Assembly: GCA_944323425.1 (NCBI GenBank)
Contig: CALUSL010000007.1
Coordinates: 19,261 to 83,260, forward strand
Direction: 5' to 3'
Source: Candidatus Gastranaerophilales bacterium
GTDB taxonomy: Bacteria > Cyanobacteriota > Vampirovibrionia > Gastranaerophilales > Gastranaerophilaceae
DNA length: 64,000 nucleotides
Notes under the pieces: model-generated
The model's database searches: none
Told to the model about the DNA's origin: nothing
What the model saw: the letters and a program-made list of their open reading frames with translations, nothing else
Translations under genes and position numbers: made by a program
Shown: in pieces, positions 40,728 to 49,859 of the stretch
How positions within the stretch are numbered: the stretch's first letter is position 1
Layout of the letters: each line of letters begins with the position of its first letter

Positions 40728-41634
40728 ATAAATTATGTACAGATTCTTTTGCTTTTATAATTTCATAGACAATTTTATTGTATGGCGTACTAACAGAATG
40801 TTTTTCGGCGAGTTTTAAAACAGTTCCTGCAAAAATATCGACTTCTGTTTTTCGTCCTGCTTCTATATCCTGCAGCATTGAAGTTTTTGTTTCAGGAAGC
40901 ATTGACATTATGGTGGAAACAGCTTCCGGCAGCATTTTTTCTGAATTTTTTACTCCTTCAAGTTTTGCAATCAGTTCTGCTTCTTTCATCAAATTTTTTG
41001 CAAATCCCATTGCCTGTTCTGATTTTTGAAAGACTTCATATGGCGCAAGCAGCACAGCTGATGCCTGATTCGTTCCGACGTTAATCATAAATTTATACCA
41101 CCTTGAATAGTCCATATCCAGAGGTATTTCATAATTAATACCGGCTCTGTCAAAAAGTTCTTTTATCTTTAACACGCGTTCTGACAGGGTTGAGTTTTCT
41201 TTTTCTCCGAATACGATTTTCCCTACCCCGTCAAAAGTAATATTTCGTTCGTGTCTTGTGCTTGTATGTCCGACGAAGTAAGAATCCAGAACTTTTTCGT
41301 TTCCGAATTTTTCTCTCAACACTTCTTCACTCTCTATTCCGTTCAGCAAAGACAAAATGAGAGTAGAATCAGTGACGAAAGGTTTTATGCTTTCTACAGC
41401 ATCTAAAAATCCGTTGTTTTTTGTTGCAATAATAATTAAATCAGCTTTGTCGCCTGTTTCTGCATAGTTGAATTTGCAGGGTTTGCCGTTGAATACTGTG
41501 GGATTATTTTCGTATTTTTTGCGTCGTTCATTGTCCGCAATCACCTTAAAATCACATACATCACGGAGTTTCAGTGCATAAATAGTACCGATTGCGCCGA
41601 GTCCGCAAAGCATTACTTTTTGTATTTTTTCCAT
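40726..41634 (-). CDS. panE: 2-dehydropantoate 2-reductase-like protein
   Basis: 302 residues. A Rossmann domain with the family start VMLCGLGAIGTIYALKL (8-24), the NADPH loop and the SLLNGIESEEVLREKFG block (about 94-110) leads to a helical C-terminal domain (175-300) with EAGRKTEVDIFAGTVLKLA and catalytic Lys in WYKFMINVGTNQASAV (about 187-202). It reduces ketopantoate to pantoate for coenzyme A synthesis. Paralogues with other substrates exist, so the exact substrate is not certain. It lies 4 bases downstream of the large helicase gene on the same strand. Confidence 0.85.
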   Translation of the reverse strand: MEKIQKVMLCGLGAIGTIYALKLRDVCDFKVIADNERRKKYENNPTVFNGKPCKFNYAETGDKADLIIIATKNNGFLDAVESIKPFVTDSTLILSLLNGIESEEVLREKFGNEKVLDSYFVGHTSTRHERNITFDGVGKIVFGEKENSTLSERVLKIKELFDRAGINYEIPLDMDYSRWYKFMINVGTNQASAVLLAPYEVFQKSEQAMGFAKNLMKEAELIAKLEGVKNSEKMLPEAVSTIMSMLPETKTSMLQDIEAGRKTEVDIFAGTVLKLAEKHSVSTPYNKIVYEIIKAKESVHNL

Positions 41635-41638
41635 GGTT

Positions 41639-44600
41639 TTATCTCAAAATCTGTTTAATTCTGTCAATGCAAGCTGCTGAGCTGTGTGACCATTCACGGA
41701 CAGAAACTCTTTCTACCCGGTATCCTGCACGTTCCAGTATGGTCTGCTTTTTAGTATCAGGCATTCCCGTTTTTACGCTGTCTTCAGCGCCGTCACACTC
41801 CAGCTCAATCTCGTTTCCGTATTCATCTTTTATCAAAAGGTCGGTTACAACACCTGCTGCTTCCACTCCGGCACGTACCTCAAAACCTTCCATAATAAAT
41901 GTTTCAGCAACAGTTCTTTCGAATTCGTTTTTGTATACATTTTTCTGGAATTCATCGCTTTTTGCCTGATGTATATATCTGTCAATGTATTCAATATAGT
42001 CTTTTAAAAGACCTGCCGGCAGAAGTTTCGGGTCTCTTGATAAGAAACAGATGAGTTTTTTCCTTGCTCTTGTGATTGCTACATTGAAGAGGTTTGGTTT
42101 TTGCAGGAATGTTAAACTCTGTACAAAGCTGTTATCAGCAACAGCCCACGAAAGAATCATAACATCCCGTTCATCCCCCTGAAATGTATGAGCGGTGCCA
42201 ACTTCTATTTGATGTTTTCTGATAGTCGTTTCTGTCAATACCTGCGAAATTGCTTTTTGTATAAGGTCAACCTGCCCTCTGAACGGTGAAATTACACCGA
42301 TACTTATCGGGTGTTCGTCGTTTCCTTCGTCAGCCAGTATAAGTTCCTGAATTCTTCTCAAAACCGCTTCGACTTCCGGCATGTTTCTTGTGCAGTCGCT
42401 GTCTACCTTACCCTCTTTTACTATATGCAGTTCAAGTACATCATCCGTTCCTGCATCTTTTGTCATAATTCTGATACGGTTTCCGTAAAATTCTTCGTTA
42501 CTGAACTGGATTATAGGATAATAGCTTCTGAAATGCTCATCAAGAAGCACTGGATTCATTGAATAATAATTTGCTAAATCAAACATAGAGTTTGTTCTGA
42601 AACGCCACATAAGCTGATATTTGTCAGGTATTTCATACTGGCTCAGGAATGACTGTTCCTTTGCTTTTTCAAGGAATGACAGGTGCGGAAGCTGTTTGTC
42701 ATCGCCTACGATTACAGCTCTTTTTGCACGGAATAGAATCGGGAAACAGCTCGCTATGTCACACTGAGAAGCTTCATCAATAATTGCCACATCAAACAGT
42801 CCCGGTTTCATAGGCAGAGAACCTGATATTGCGTATGTGGTTACACACCAGCAAGGAAATGCCTCAAGAAGAGGTTTGAAGTCTTCGTATTCCAGTATTC
42901 TGTTTTGCAGATTGCGTTTGCGTTCAACAAGAGATTTTGTGTGCACAATGAGTCTCTGGCGTTTAACCTGATCTCTTAAAAGTCCTTTAAGTGCTTCTCT
43001 TCTCTGTCGTTTTAAAATATCTACAGCAAGAACTTTTTGCTTTTTCTTTAGTTCTTTAATTTGACTCAAGAGTTGGTGTATATTGCCGATTTTATGAATT
43101 CTTGTTTCAATTATTCGTGATTCACAGTCCAGCTCTGATACTTTCAGCTCTTGCGAAAGTCTGTACATTGACTCTTCATGTAAAGCTAAATTCGGTAAAT
43201 TCAATATTTTTTTCAGCTTCATTGTGCTCATTGAATTTGAAAAACCGCTGAACAGACTGCGTTTTTCAGTATTTTTTTCTATGTTTTCAAGAAGCTTTTT
43301 AACTGTGTCAATCTCATCTTTCTGGAGTTTTCTTGTTATGAAAAGATTTTTACCGAGTTCCTGTTCCAGTTTTTTTCTTTCATCAACTACTTTTCTCCAG
43401 TCATTTTCAAAAGCAATAATCTTTTCGCACTTACTCTCAAGTTCTTTTATTGAATTCAAAAGCGAGCGCATGTCGTCTGTGTCAACAAGTATTGCCTGTT
43501 CGTAGCCTGTATCAATGTCAACTTTTCCGGATAACAAATCCTGCAGCTTAAAACTCAACTGTTTCTGATAGTTCAGTCTGCCGGCACGAAGGGCAAGGAA
43601 CGGCGCACCCAGCTCATTTAGCCTTTCTGCTACTACATCAACAGCCTTATCCATTCTGGAAGCAACTAGTACTGTTTTTCCGTTTGCAATCAGGTGAGCA
43701 ACCAGATTAACGATTGTCTGCGATTTCCCTGTTCCGGGCGGTCCGTAAACAGCAACAAGCGGATTTGCTTCGATTTTTCTTATTACATCCTCCTGTGAAT
43801 CACTGAGTGATAACGGAGTCACAGGGAAAAAGTCTTTTTCTTCTTTTTTGGGCTTACTGTTTTTATCAAACATTTTGCCCACACCGCGTAAATATTCTTC
43901 ATTTACGACGGAAAGCGCTGTTTCTCTAAAAATTCCGCTAGGTTTTTCTGCAATCTGTGTCAATTCATGCAGTACACCGGCTGTGATTGACGGTCTTTTT
44001 GTCAATATTATTGCACTCTGACCTGTCAAAGCTACTTTGGCAAGTTTGTAAGATGGCTTTGATGAGTGGATATCCTCTGTAAATTCGTCGAGATTATCAA
44101 AATTTATTTTTTGAGATGAATAAAAATCTTCTGCATCGCGTTCGACATTATTTTCTGATTCATCTTCTTCGTGGTTAAGACTGATTTCAAGGTCAGGAAG
44201 AAGAGATTTTAATGTTGTCAAAAATATGTTCAGTTTTTCCTGAGTCAGAGGCAAATCGGGCACTACCTCAAGAAGTCCGTCGAGCATATGCTCCATTTCG
44301 TCCTCATCATCGGTTTTTCGCATAAGTGCTGTCAGAGCACCTGTGTTCAAAGACAGAAGTTCATCTTGCAGTACACATTTTATATTCACTCCGTCACGCT
44401 CAAGCCTGCATGGCATATACAAAAGCGGAGTAAGAAATTCGTTTCTTTTTCTTGATTTTGAATTGCTGCCGACAAGGAACAAATAGCCGTATATGAGATA
44501 TTTGTCCTTCTGGCTTAGTTCGCTTTGTATCATCAACTCTGTAAGGCTGCTGTCAGAGCCGTCCAGCGCCAAAGGGGTGTCATAGTTTGTAAAAAGCTGT

Positions 44601-44767
44601 TCTTCACCCTGCAAAAATATCCATTTGTTGTCCTTATCCTGTTTCAAATTTCTGAACGTTGAACTCTGGACTTCTTCTCTCACGCAATCGTGAAGATACA
44701 AACTCAATCTTTTTATAAAACTGTCATGAAATGCTGACTGTATAATTTTTGTGGCTTCCTGTAACAT
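41639..44767 (-). CDS. Large SF1 helicase (Dna2/UPF1-like) with C-terminal nuclease-like domain
   Basis: 1042 residues from ATG 44767 (GGAAGAATT ribosome binding site). Helicase motifs: Walker A VYGPPGTGKSQTIVN (about 340-354), Walker B VAIIDEASQCDIASCFPILF, VIVGDDKQLPHLSF, and C-terminal GTAHTFQGDERDVMILSW with LFNVAITRARKKLICFLS. The region between the two lobes has long coiled coils. The last 110 residues (TFIMEGFEVRAGVEAAGVVT, then KKQTILERAGYRVERVSVRE) resemble DUF559/Vsr-type endonuclease tails, with D-x-x-I-E-x-E-like residues. Could act in DNA repair, recombination or phage defence; no toxin or methylase partner is adjacent. Confidence 0.85.
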   Translation of the reverse strand: MLQEATKIIQSAFHDSFIKRLSLYLHDCVREEVQSSTFRNLKQDKDNKWIFLQGEEQLFTNYDTPLALDGSDSSLTELMIQSELSQKDKYLIYGYLFLVGSNSKSRKRNEFLTPLLYMPCRLERDGVNIKCVLQDELLSLNTGALTALMRKTDDEDEMEHMLDGLLEVVPDLPLTQEKLNIFLTTLKSLLPDLEISLNHEEDESENNVERDAEDFYSSQKINFDNLDEFTEDIHSSKPSYKLAKVALTGQSAIILTKRPSITAGVLHELTQIAEKPSGIFRETALSVVNEEYLRGVGKMFDKNSKPKKEEKDFFPVTPLSLSDSQEDVIRKIEANPLVAVYGPPGTGKSQTIVNLVAHLIANGKTVLVASRMDKAVDVVAERLNELGAPFLALRAGRLNYQKQLSFKLQDLLSGKVDIDTGYEQAILVDTDDMRSLLNSIKELESKCEKIIAFENDWRKVVDERKKLEQELGKNLFITRKLQKDEIDTVKKLLENIEKNTEKRSLFSGFSNSMSTMKLKKILNLPNLALHEESMYRLSQELKVSELDCESRIIETRIHKIGNIHQLLSQIKELKKKQKVLAVDILKRQRREALKGLLRDQVKRQRLIVHTKSLVERKRNLQNRILEYEDFKPLLEAFPCWCVTTYAISGSLPMKPGLFDVAIIDEASQCDIASCFPILFRAKRAVIVGDDKQLPHLSFLEKAKEQSFLSQYEIPDKYQLMWRFRTNSMFDLANYYSMNPVLLDEHFRSYYPIIQFSNEEFYGNRIRIMTKDAGTDDVLELHIVKEGKVDSDCTRNMPEVEAVLRRIQELILADEGNDEHPISIGVISPFRGQVDLIQKAISQVLTETTIRKHQIEVGTAHTFQGDERDVMILSWAVADNSFVQSLTFLQKPNLFNVAITRARKKLICFLSRDPKLLPAGLLKDYIEYIDRYIHQAKSDEFQKNVYKNEFERTVAETFIMEGFEVRAGVEAAGVVTDLLIKDEYGNEIELECDGAEDSVKTGMPDTKKQTILERAGYRVERVSVREWSHSSAACIDRIKQILR

Positions 44768-44843
44768 AATTCTTCCGTTTTTATTGAACTCCTTGCTGCG
44801 CAACTTAAACAGCACTTTCTAATTATACAATATAAACTCTTCA

Positions 44844-44880
44844 TTGTATCGTATGTTTCAATTATTTTATATGCTAAAAT
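44844..44880 (+). promoter_or_regulatory. Predicted promoter of the 44887 TPR gene
   Basis: TTGTAT (44844-44849) is 17 bases from TTATAT (44867-44872); alternatively an extended -10 TGCTAAAAT (44872-44880) puts the start site at the ATG itself. No Shine-Dalgarno sequence precedes the ATG, consistent with a leaderless mRNA. Confidence 0.35.
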
Positions 44881-44886
44881 ACATTT

Positions 44887-45816
44887 ATGGATAAAATTTC
44901 TGAGATAGAAAAGTTAGCGGAACAGGTAAAAAAAGAACCTACAAATTTTCAGGCGAGAAGAGAACTTGCCAGTGCTTTTATGGAGAACGGTTTTAATGAA
45001 GAGGCTTTGAAAGAGTTATATTATTTATTGCAGACTTTTCCAGAGGATCCAAGACTGCATTATAATCTGGGCATTGTTCTTGAAAATCTTAAAAAGCCCG
45101 AAAAAGCTATATATTCATATCAAAATGCTTTGAGACTGCAGCCGGATGAACCTGACTTTATGTACAATCTCGGTTATGCCTATGCCCAGAATGGAGATTA
45201 TGATAGAGCTATTGAGCTATTTCATTCTGTTATCGAAAAAGAGCCGGAAGATGAAAACTCATATTTTAATCTGGGTTACTCCTATTCTCATAAAGAAGAA
45301 TATGAGCTTGCTGTACCGTTTTTGGAAAAAGCACTTGAGTTGAATCCCAATGATTACATTGACTGTTTCTATCTGGCATTCGCATATGACAGACTCGGTA
45401 TGAGAGAGAAGGCTATAGAATTTTACGAAAAAGTTCTTGAAATGTCTCCTGATTACAGCTGGGCTTACTATAATCTTGCCTCTATTTATTTTGAGCAGGG
45501 AGATGAAGAAAAGGCTATAGATTTTCTTGAAAAAACTCTTGAGCTAAATCCGAAAGACAATGAAGCCTCAATTGTTTTTGCAAAGATAATGGCTAAGCAT
45601 AATAATCTTGTCGAATCAACCGAAATTTTACTAGATGCTATTCATCAGAATCCTTATGATGCAAATCTGCACTATACTCTGGCGCGTCTCCAAAAAGAAG
45701 CCGGAAATCAAGATGAATATATTGCAGAATTAAAGGAAGCGTTGAACAATTCTGATACACTATCATTTGAGCCGCGTCTGCTGGAAAACGAAATTAAATT
45801 GGCTGAACAAAGCTAA
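44887..45816 (+). CDS. TPR-repeat protein
   Basis: 309 residues made almost wholly of TPR units, each near 34 residues: ARRELASAFMENGFNEEALK, LHYNLGIVLENLKKPEKAIY, FMYNLGYAYAQNGDYDRAIE, SYFNLGYSYSHKEEYELAVP, CFYLAFAYDRLGMREKAIEF, WAYYNLASIYFEQGDEEKAI and following (20-280). No signal peptide or membrane helix is seen, so the product is a soluble cytoplasmic scaffold. Partner unknown. The gene is divergent from the helicase gene and ends 4 bases inside the convergent mnmA stop. Confidence 0.85.
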   Translation: MDKISEIEKLAEQVKKEPTNFQARRELASAFMENGFNEEALKELYYLLQTFPEDPRLHYNLGIVLENLKKPEKAIYSYQNALRLQPDEPDFMYNLGYAYAQNGDYDRAIELFHSVIEKEPEDENSYFNLGYSYSHKEEYELAVPFLEKALELNPNDYIDCFYLAFAYDRLGMREKAIEFYEKVLEMSPDYSWAYYNLASIYFEQGDEEKAIDFLEKTLELNPKDNEASIVFAKIMAKHNNLVESTEILLDAIHQNPYDANLHYTLARLQKEAGNQDEYIAELKEALNNSDTLSFEPRLLENEIKLAEQS

Positions 45817-46862
45817 CTAATCCAGCCGCCGCCGATTAAATGACCGTCATCTTTGTCATAAAATACACATGCCTGTCCGGGAGTAATAGCGGATACTTGT
45901 TCATCAAACAATACCAGGGCACTTCCGTCATCAAACAACTGAACATTCGCCGGTTTTGCTGTCATATTATATCTGATTTTTACAAGCGCCGGAAATTCTT
46001 TTTTCTCCAAAGGATACTGAGTTTTTGCATTTTTTAAAGATACATTATTCTTGTATAATTCTTCGGAGGTTGCGCAAAAAACAATATTTCTTTCCGCATC
46101 AAGTCCCGATACATATAAAGGCTCGCTGTATGCGATTCCTATACCTTTCCGCTGCCCGATTGTATACTGGTAAAATCCATCGTGCACACCGAGTTTTTCT
46201 CCGTTCTTTTGAAGAATAAAATTGCCCTTTTTTGTTCCGAATTTTTCAAGAAGATATTTTTTTGTTGTCATTGGCTTTTTAATAAAGCATATATCCTGGC
46301 TTTCTTTTGAGGATTTTGACGGGAGGTCGTTTTCTTGAGCAATTTTTCTTATATCATCTTTCAGGTAGCCGCAGAGCGGAAATTTAGTTTTTGAGAGCTG
46401 TTCCTGAGAAAGCTCAAAAAGATAATACAACTGGTCTTTTTTTGTATCACTTGCAGGATAGAGTTTAAAAACTCCGCTTTCTTCTTTTATATCTGCATAG
46501 TGCCCCGTTGCAATAAAATCACACCCCAGTTCCTTCACGGCAAAATCAAACAACTTTCCCCATTTGATGGTTTTGTTGCACATAATACAGGGATTAGGTG
46601 TCCTGCCGGTTTTGTATGAATTTTCGAAATAGTCTATTATATTGCGTTTGAAATCTTCACTCAAATCCAGAACATAATGCGGTATTTCTAATTTATCAGC
46701 AACAGCACGTGCATTTTTTACCACCTGCTCAAAATTATCATCGTCAATCATTTTTGCGGTGACAGCAACAACGTCATATCCTTGTGACTTCAGAATAAGA
46801 CAAGTAACACTGCTATCCAGACCTCCGCTTAGTGCAACAGCAATTTTTTTCTTACTGGACAA
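45813..46862 (-). CDS. mnmA: tRNA-specific 2-thiouridylase MnmA
   Basis: 349 residues, catalyses sulphur transfer to U34 of tRNA-Lys, -Glu and -Gln (s2U34). The PP-loop VALSGGLDSSVTCLILK (8-24), the first catalytic Cys in PNPCIMCNK (about 91-99), the second in ESQDICFIKK (about 189-198) and the tRNA-binding GIAYSEPLYVSG segment are all present, so it should be active. It overlaps the 5' neighbour by 11 bases. Length is normal. Confidence 0.96.
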   Translation of the reverse strand: MSSKKKIAVALSGGLDSSVTCLILKSQGYDVVAVTAKMIDDDNFEQVVKNARAVADKLEIPHYVLDLSEDFKRNIIDYFENSYKTGRTPNPCIMCNKTIKWGKLFDFAVKELGCDFIATGHYADIKEESGVFKLYPASDTKKDQLYYLFELSQEQLSKTKFPLCGYLKDDIRKIAQENDLPSKSSKESQDICFIKKPMTTKKYLLEKFGTKKGNFILQKNGEKLGVHDGFYQYTIGQRKGIGIAYSEPLYVSGLDAERNIVFCATSEELYKNNVSLKNAKTQYPLEKKEFPALVKIRYNMTAKPANVQLFDDGSALVLFDEQVSAITPGQACVFYDKDDGHLIGGGWIS

Positions 46863-47445
46863 AATATCCCTCTCCTTTATCAGTCAGAGAATATTCTGTA
46901 ACGTCACTCATTCCTGTTAAATCAGGGATAATTCGAATCAAATCTTCTTCCATTGCCTGTTTTATAATTGTGTGATCAACCGGAATACCTGTCAACGGCA
47001 CAAGTTTTGAATTTAGCTGTTTTATCGAAAAACGTTCGTTGTTTTCAATATCCATTATGTATTTCCCTGTAATCATCAGGTAGTCCATCTGCTCTGACGG
47101 ATGGAAAGATTGGACGTATTCTTCAAAAGATGAAGTATTCTGTGTTTTTTCGACTACTTCTGTTTTGGGCTGAGCCATAGTTTCTTCGAGCAGTGTATCA
47201 AAATTTTCTGTGCTGGTTTTTGCGTCAGGAATTTTTATTTCATTAATTCTGACCATATTACGTATGTCATCAATAAAACCGCTTCTTTTTGCTGACAAAT
47301 CAGGTCGGGAAACTTTTTCCTGCTCTTTTTGTGATGTAAAACCTCTTACCCAGTTATACATTTCCTCTTCATACGCCTGTTTATCATTTGTTGAAAATTC
47401 GAATTCTATATCATTTTTTCTTATTTTAAAATAATATTCATGCAT
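46852..47445 (-). CDS. Uncharacterised soluble protein, upstream of mnmA
   Basis: 197 residues, not recognised. The first 35 residues (EYYFKIRKNDIEFEFSTNDK) look like a strand-rich fold followed by a helix, a linker (60-105) is disordered, and the last 85 residues (VQSFHPSEQMDYLMITGKYI, FSIKQLNSKLVPLTGIPVDH, then TEYSLTDKGEGYF) suggest a winged-helix-like domain. No membrane or export signal. Its end overlaps the start of mnmA by 11 bases, so the two are co-expressed; a role in tRNA modification or regulation of mnmA is only a possibility. Confidence 0.7.
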   Translation of the reverse strand: MHEYYFKIRKNDIEFEFSTNDKQAYEEEMYNWVRGFTSQKEQEKVSRPDLSAKRSGFIDDIRNMVRINEIKIPDAKTSTENFDTLLEETMAQPKTEVVEKTQNTSSFEEYVQSFHPSEQMDYLMITGKYIMDIENNERFSIKQLNSKLVPLTGIPVDHTIIKQAMEEDLIRIIPDLTGMSDVTEYSLTDKGEGYFVQ

Positions 47446-47527
47446 AGTTTCTGCCCCCTGCCCGAGCCTGCCGATATTTTTGTAATTATTATAATATTAA
47501 AATTTTATATGCCCCGTGTCAATTACC

Positions 47528-47556
47528 TTAACCGCAAAAAATGTTTAGTGTAGAAT
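47528..47556 (+). promoter_or_regulatory. Predicted promoter of era
   Basis: TTAACC (47528-47533), 17 bases, TAGAAT (47551-47556). The ATG at 47555 lies within the -10 box, which argues for the downstream ATG at 47579 as the true start. Confidence 0.5.
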
Positions 47557-47578
47557 GAAAAATAAAAAGGTAAAAATT

Positions 47579-48466
47579 ATGGGTGAATACAAATCAGGTT
47601 TCGTCGCTGTAGTCGGACGTCCGAATGTTGGCAAATCAACGTTGATGAACACAGTACTCGGACAAAAGATTGCAATAGCTACAGACAAGGCTCAAACTAC
47701 ACGTAAAAGAATAAAAGGTATTTATACAAATGAAGACGGGCAGATAGTTTTTATCGATACTCCAGGAATTCATAAACCTCTCGACAAACTCGGTGAGTTT
47801 CTGCTTGATGAAGCAAAATTCTCTATTCCTGATTCAGATGTAATTCTATTTATCGTTGACGGGTCTGAACCTGCGGGAGCCGGTGATAAGTGGATAGTTA
47901 ATAACATCCTTTCAGAAACCAGCACGCCGGTGATTATTGTAATGAACAAGGTTGACAAAATTAAAGATATTGTAAAAAGAGAACAAAATCTTTTGTCTTA
48001 TAAAACACTTTTTCAAGAAAATCTTCCTGTTGTCAAAATATCTGCGCAAACAGGTAGAAATATTGATACTCTTATATCTTCAATTATGAAAAAACTCCCG
48101 GAAGGTGCACCGATATACCCTGAAGATGAACTGACAGATGAGACAATGCGCTCAATTGCTCAGGAAGTTATCAGAGAAAAAATTCTTCTTAATACAAAAG
48201 ATGAAATTCCTCACAGTGTGGCTGTCGTAATTGAAAAATATGAAGAAAAAGAAAATATAGACAGAATTCTTGCACAAATCCATGTTGAACATGACAGCCA
48301 GAAAGGCATAATGATAGGCAAGGGCGGCAAAATGCTTAAAACAATCGGTACACAGGCACGTCAGGAACTCGAAAAAATGCTGGAGAAAAAAGTTTATCTT
48401 GAACTAAATGTAAAAGTCTCCAAGGATTGGCGGAAAAAATCGAAAAATCTTGAAGATTGGGTATAG
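47579..48466 (+). CDS. era: GTPase Era
   Basis: 295 residues with the start at 47579 (AAAAAGG ribosome binding site). G1 GRPNVGKST (about 12-20), G3 DTPG in VFIDTPGIHKPLDKLG (about 60-75), G4 NKVD (about 121-124) and a C-terminal KH domain with GKGGKMLKTIGTQARQELEK (about 242-261) are all present. Era binds the 3' end of 16S rRNA during small-subunit assembly and is tied to growth rate. It ends before a strong bidirectional terminator shared with convergent yidC. No neighbours from the usual recO/rnc cluster are seen. Confidence 0.97.
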   Translation: MGEYKSGFVAVVGRPNVGKSTLMNTVLGQKIAIATDKAQTTRKRIKGIYTNEDGQIVFIDTPGIHKPLDKLGEFLLDEAKFSIPDSDVILFIVDGSEPAGAGDKWIVNNILSETSTPVIIVMNKVDKIKDIVKREQNLLSYKTLFQENLPVVKISAQTGRNIDTLISSIMKKLPEGAPIYPEDELTDETMRSIAQEVIREKILLNTKDEIPHSVAVVIEKYEEKENIDRILAQIHVEHDSQKGIMIGKGGKMLKTIGTQARQELEKMLEKKVYLELNVKVSKDWRKKSKNLEDWV

Positions 48467-48483
48467 AATATAATAATAGATAT

Positions 48484-48516
48484 AAAAAAGGACAGATATC
48501 AAATCTGTCCTTTTTT
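48484..48516. terminator. Bidirectional terminator between era and yidC
   Basis: AAAAAAGGACAGAT (48484-48497) pairs perfectly with ATCTGTCCTTTTTT (48503-48516) around a 5-base loop. The A-rich and T-rich flanks allow termination from both strands: era on plus, yidC on minus. Confidence 0.92.
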
Positions 48517-48520
48517 GTTG

Positions 48521-49633
48521 CTATTTATCAGCTTTATCTACGTTTTTTATTTCTTTAGCTTCCACCTTTTTGGAATTAGAAAGATCAACATCCTGCAGCT
48601 TCATCGCTTTTCTTTTTGCTTCTTCTACATCAAGCTGCTTGTTTATAATCATTGTCTGAGCAACCTGAATGATGTTGCTTGATATGAGGTAAAGCAATAC
48701 GCCTGCTGGTATCGGGATGAAGAGGAATGTCGCTGTAAGCATAACAGGCATCATTGTTCCAAGCGTTTTTTGCATTGCTTCCTGAGCAGGATCTACCTGT
48801 ACATTTTTGTTTGCTGCCATCATTATTTTTTGGGTCAGGAACATTGTGGCGCCGAATATTGCTACAAGTATTAATACATCGACATTGAATGATGATTTAG
48901 CAGCGATAGACGGGACTGATGCGGCAAGTATGGAACCCTGTCTTGTAAATGTAACATTTTCAACTTCCCTTGTGTTGTTGTCTGTCACCGTTACTTCGGC
49001 TTTTGTTACTTTTTCAAGCTGGCTGAATTTCAAATCAAGTTCATCGAGACTGATTTTAAAGTCAACAGGCTGCCCTGGAATAATATCCCCCTGGATTTTT
49101 AGCGCCTTTTTTGGATTAGAAAGTTTTGCACCTTGCAATACTTCATCACCTACGTATACTTTTATATTTTTATTGAGCATAAAAGTATCATTTTTTGTCA
49201 CGCTGAAACTTCCGTCCTGAGAGATTCCTGCATTGCCTCTCAACGTGGCATCAAGCCTGTTTATAAATAAAAATTTTGAATGCCCTGCAAGCGATATAAA
49301 CTGCGGACTCATTAGTGATGAATATAACAGGATAAATATAGGCATTTGGATAAGCAGCGGAAGGCATCCTGCCATAGGATTGAACTTGTGTTCTTTATAA
49401 AATTCCATCATTTTACGCTGCATTGTAGTCGGATCATTTTTATATCTGTCCTGAATTGCTTTCATTTTCGGCTGCAGCTGCTGCATTGTTTTCATTGAGC
49501 GCTGCTGTGAAACATTCAACGGCCACATAGCCAGTCGCATGATTACTGTAAGCGCTATTATTCCGAGTCCGTAACTTCCGAATATATTGCTTAGCATTTT
49601 AAGAAATTTTATTGTTAAAGTAATTAAATCCAC
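48521..49633 (-). CDS. yidC: Membrane protein insertase YidC
   Basis: 370 residues. Inserts proteins into the inner membrane with or without SecYEG. The conserved hydrophilic-groove hairpin YGLGIIALTVIMRLAMWPLN (about 21-40) with a charged loop (QQRSMKTMQQLQPKMKAIQD) and the later helices FILLYSSLM and VLLYLISSNIIQVAQTMI are present. Between helices a beta-rich segment (150-250) forms a periplasmic domain smaller than in E. coli. The start is taken as GTG at 49633, preceded by GGAGAG; the frame extends to 49699 without a plausible leader. Not adjacent to rnpA, unlike most bacteria. Confidence 0.9.
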   Translation of the reverse strand: MDLITLTIKFLKMLSNIFGSYGLGIIALTVIMRLAMWPLNVSQQRSMKTMQQLQPKMKAIQDRYKNDPTTMQRKMMEFYKEHKFNPMAGCLPLLIQMPIFILLYSSLMSPQFISLAGHSKFLFINRLDATLRGNAGISQDGSFSVTKNDTFMLNKNIKVYVGDEVLQGAKLSNPKKALKIQGDIIPGQPVDFKISLDELDLKFSQLEKVTKAEVTVTDNNTREVENVTFTRQGSILAASVPSIAAKSSFNVDVLILVAIFGATMFLTQKIMMAANKNVQVDPAQEAMQKTLGTMMPVMLTATFLFIPIPAGVLLYLISSNIIQVAQTMIINKQLDVEEAKRKAMKLQDVDLSNSKKVEAKEIKNVDKADK

Positions 49634-49859
49634 CTTTAGTCTCTCCTTACGTCCGAAGGCTTTGTACCGGTCTATTTTTCTTATATCCGGAACATTCACC
49701 TGTTTTTTACATGTTTAACTATCATATTGTAAAACAAAAGAAATGCTAATTTATGTAAATAAGTGTAACAATATAACTAAATATCATGGCTTGTTTATGC
49801 AAAAATAATCTTGAGGTTATTTATAAATTATCGAAGATGATAGTAAACGAGATAGCATT

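Noticed and set aside
41639..44767. Known anti-phage defence system
   Set aside because: No methylase, sensor, Zorya, Gabija or Druantia partner is adjacent, so the helicase alone does not support a named system.
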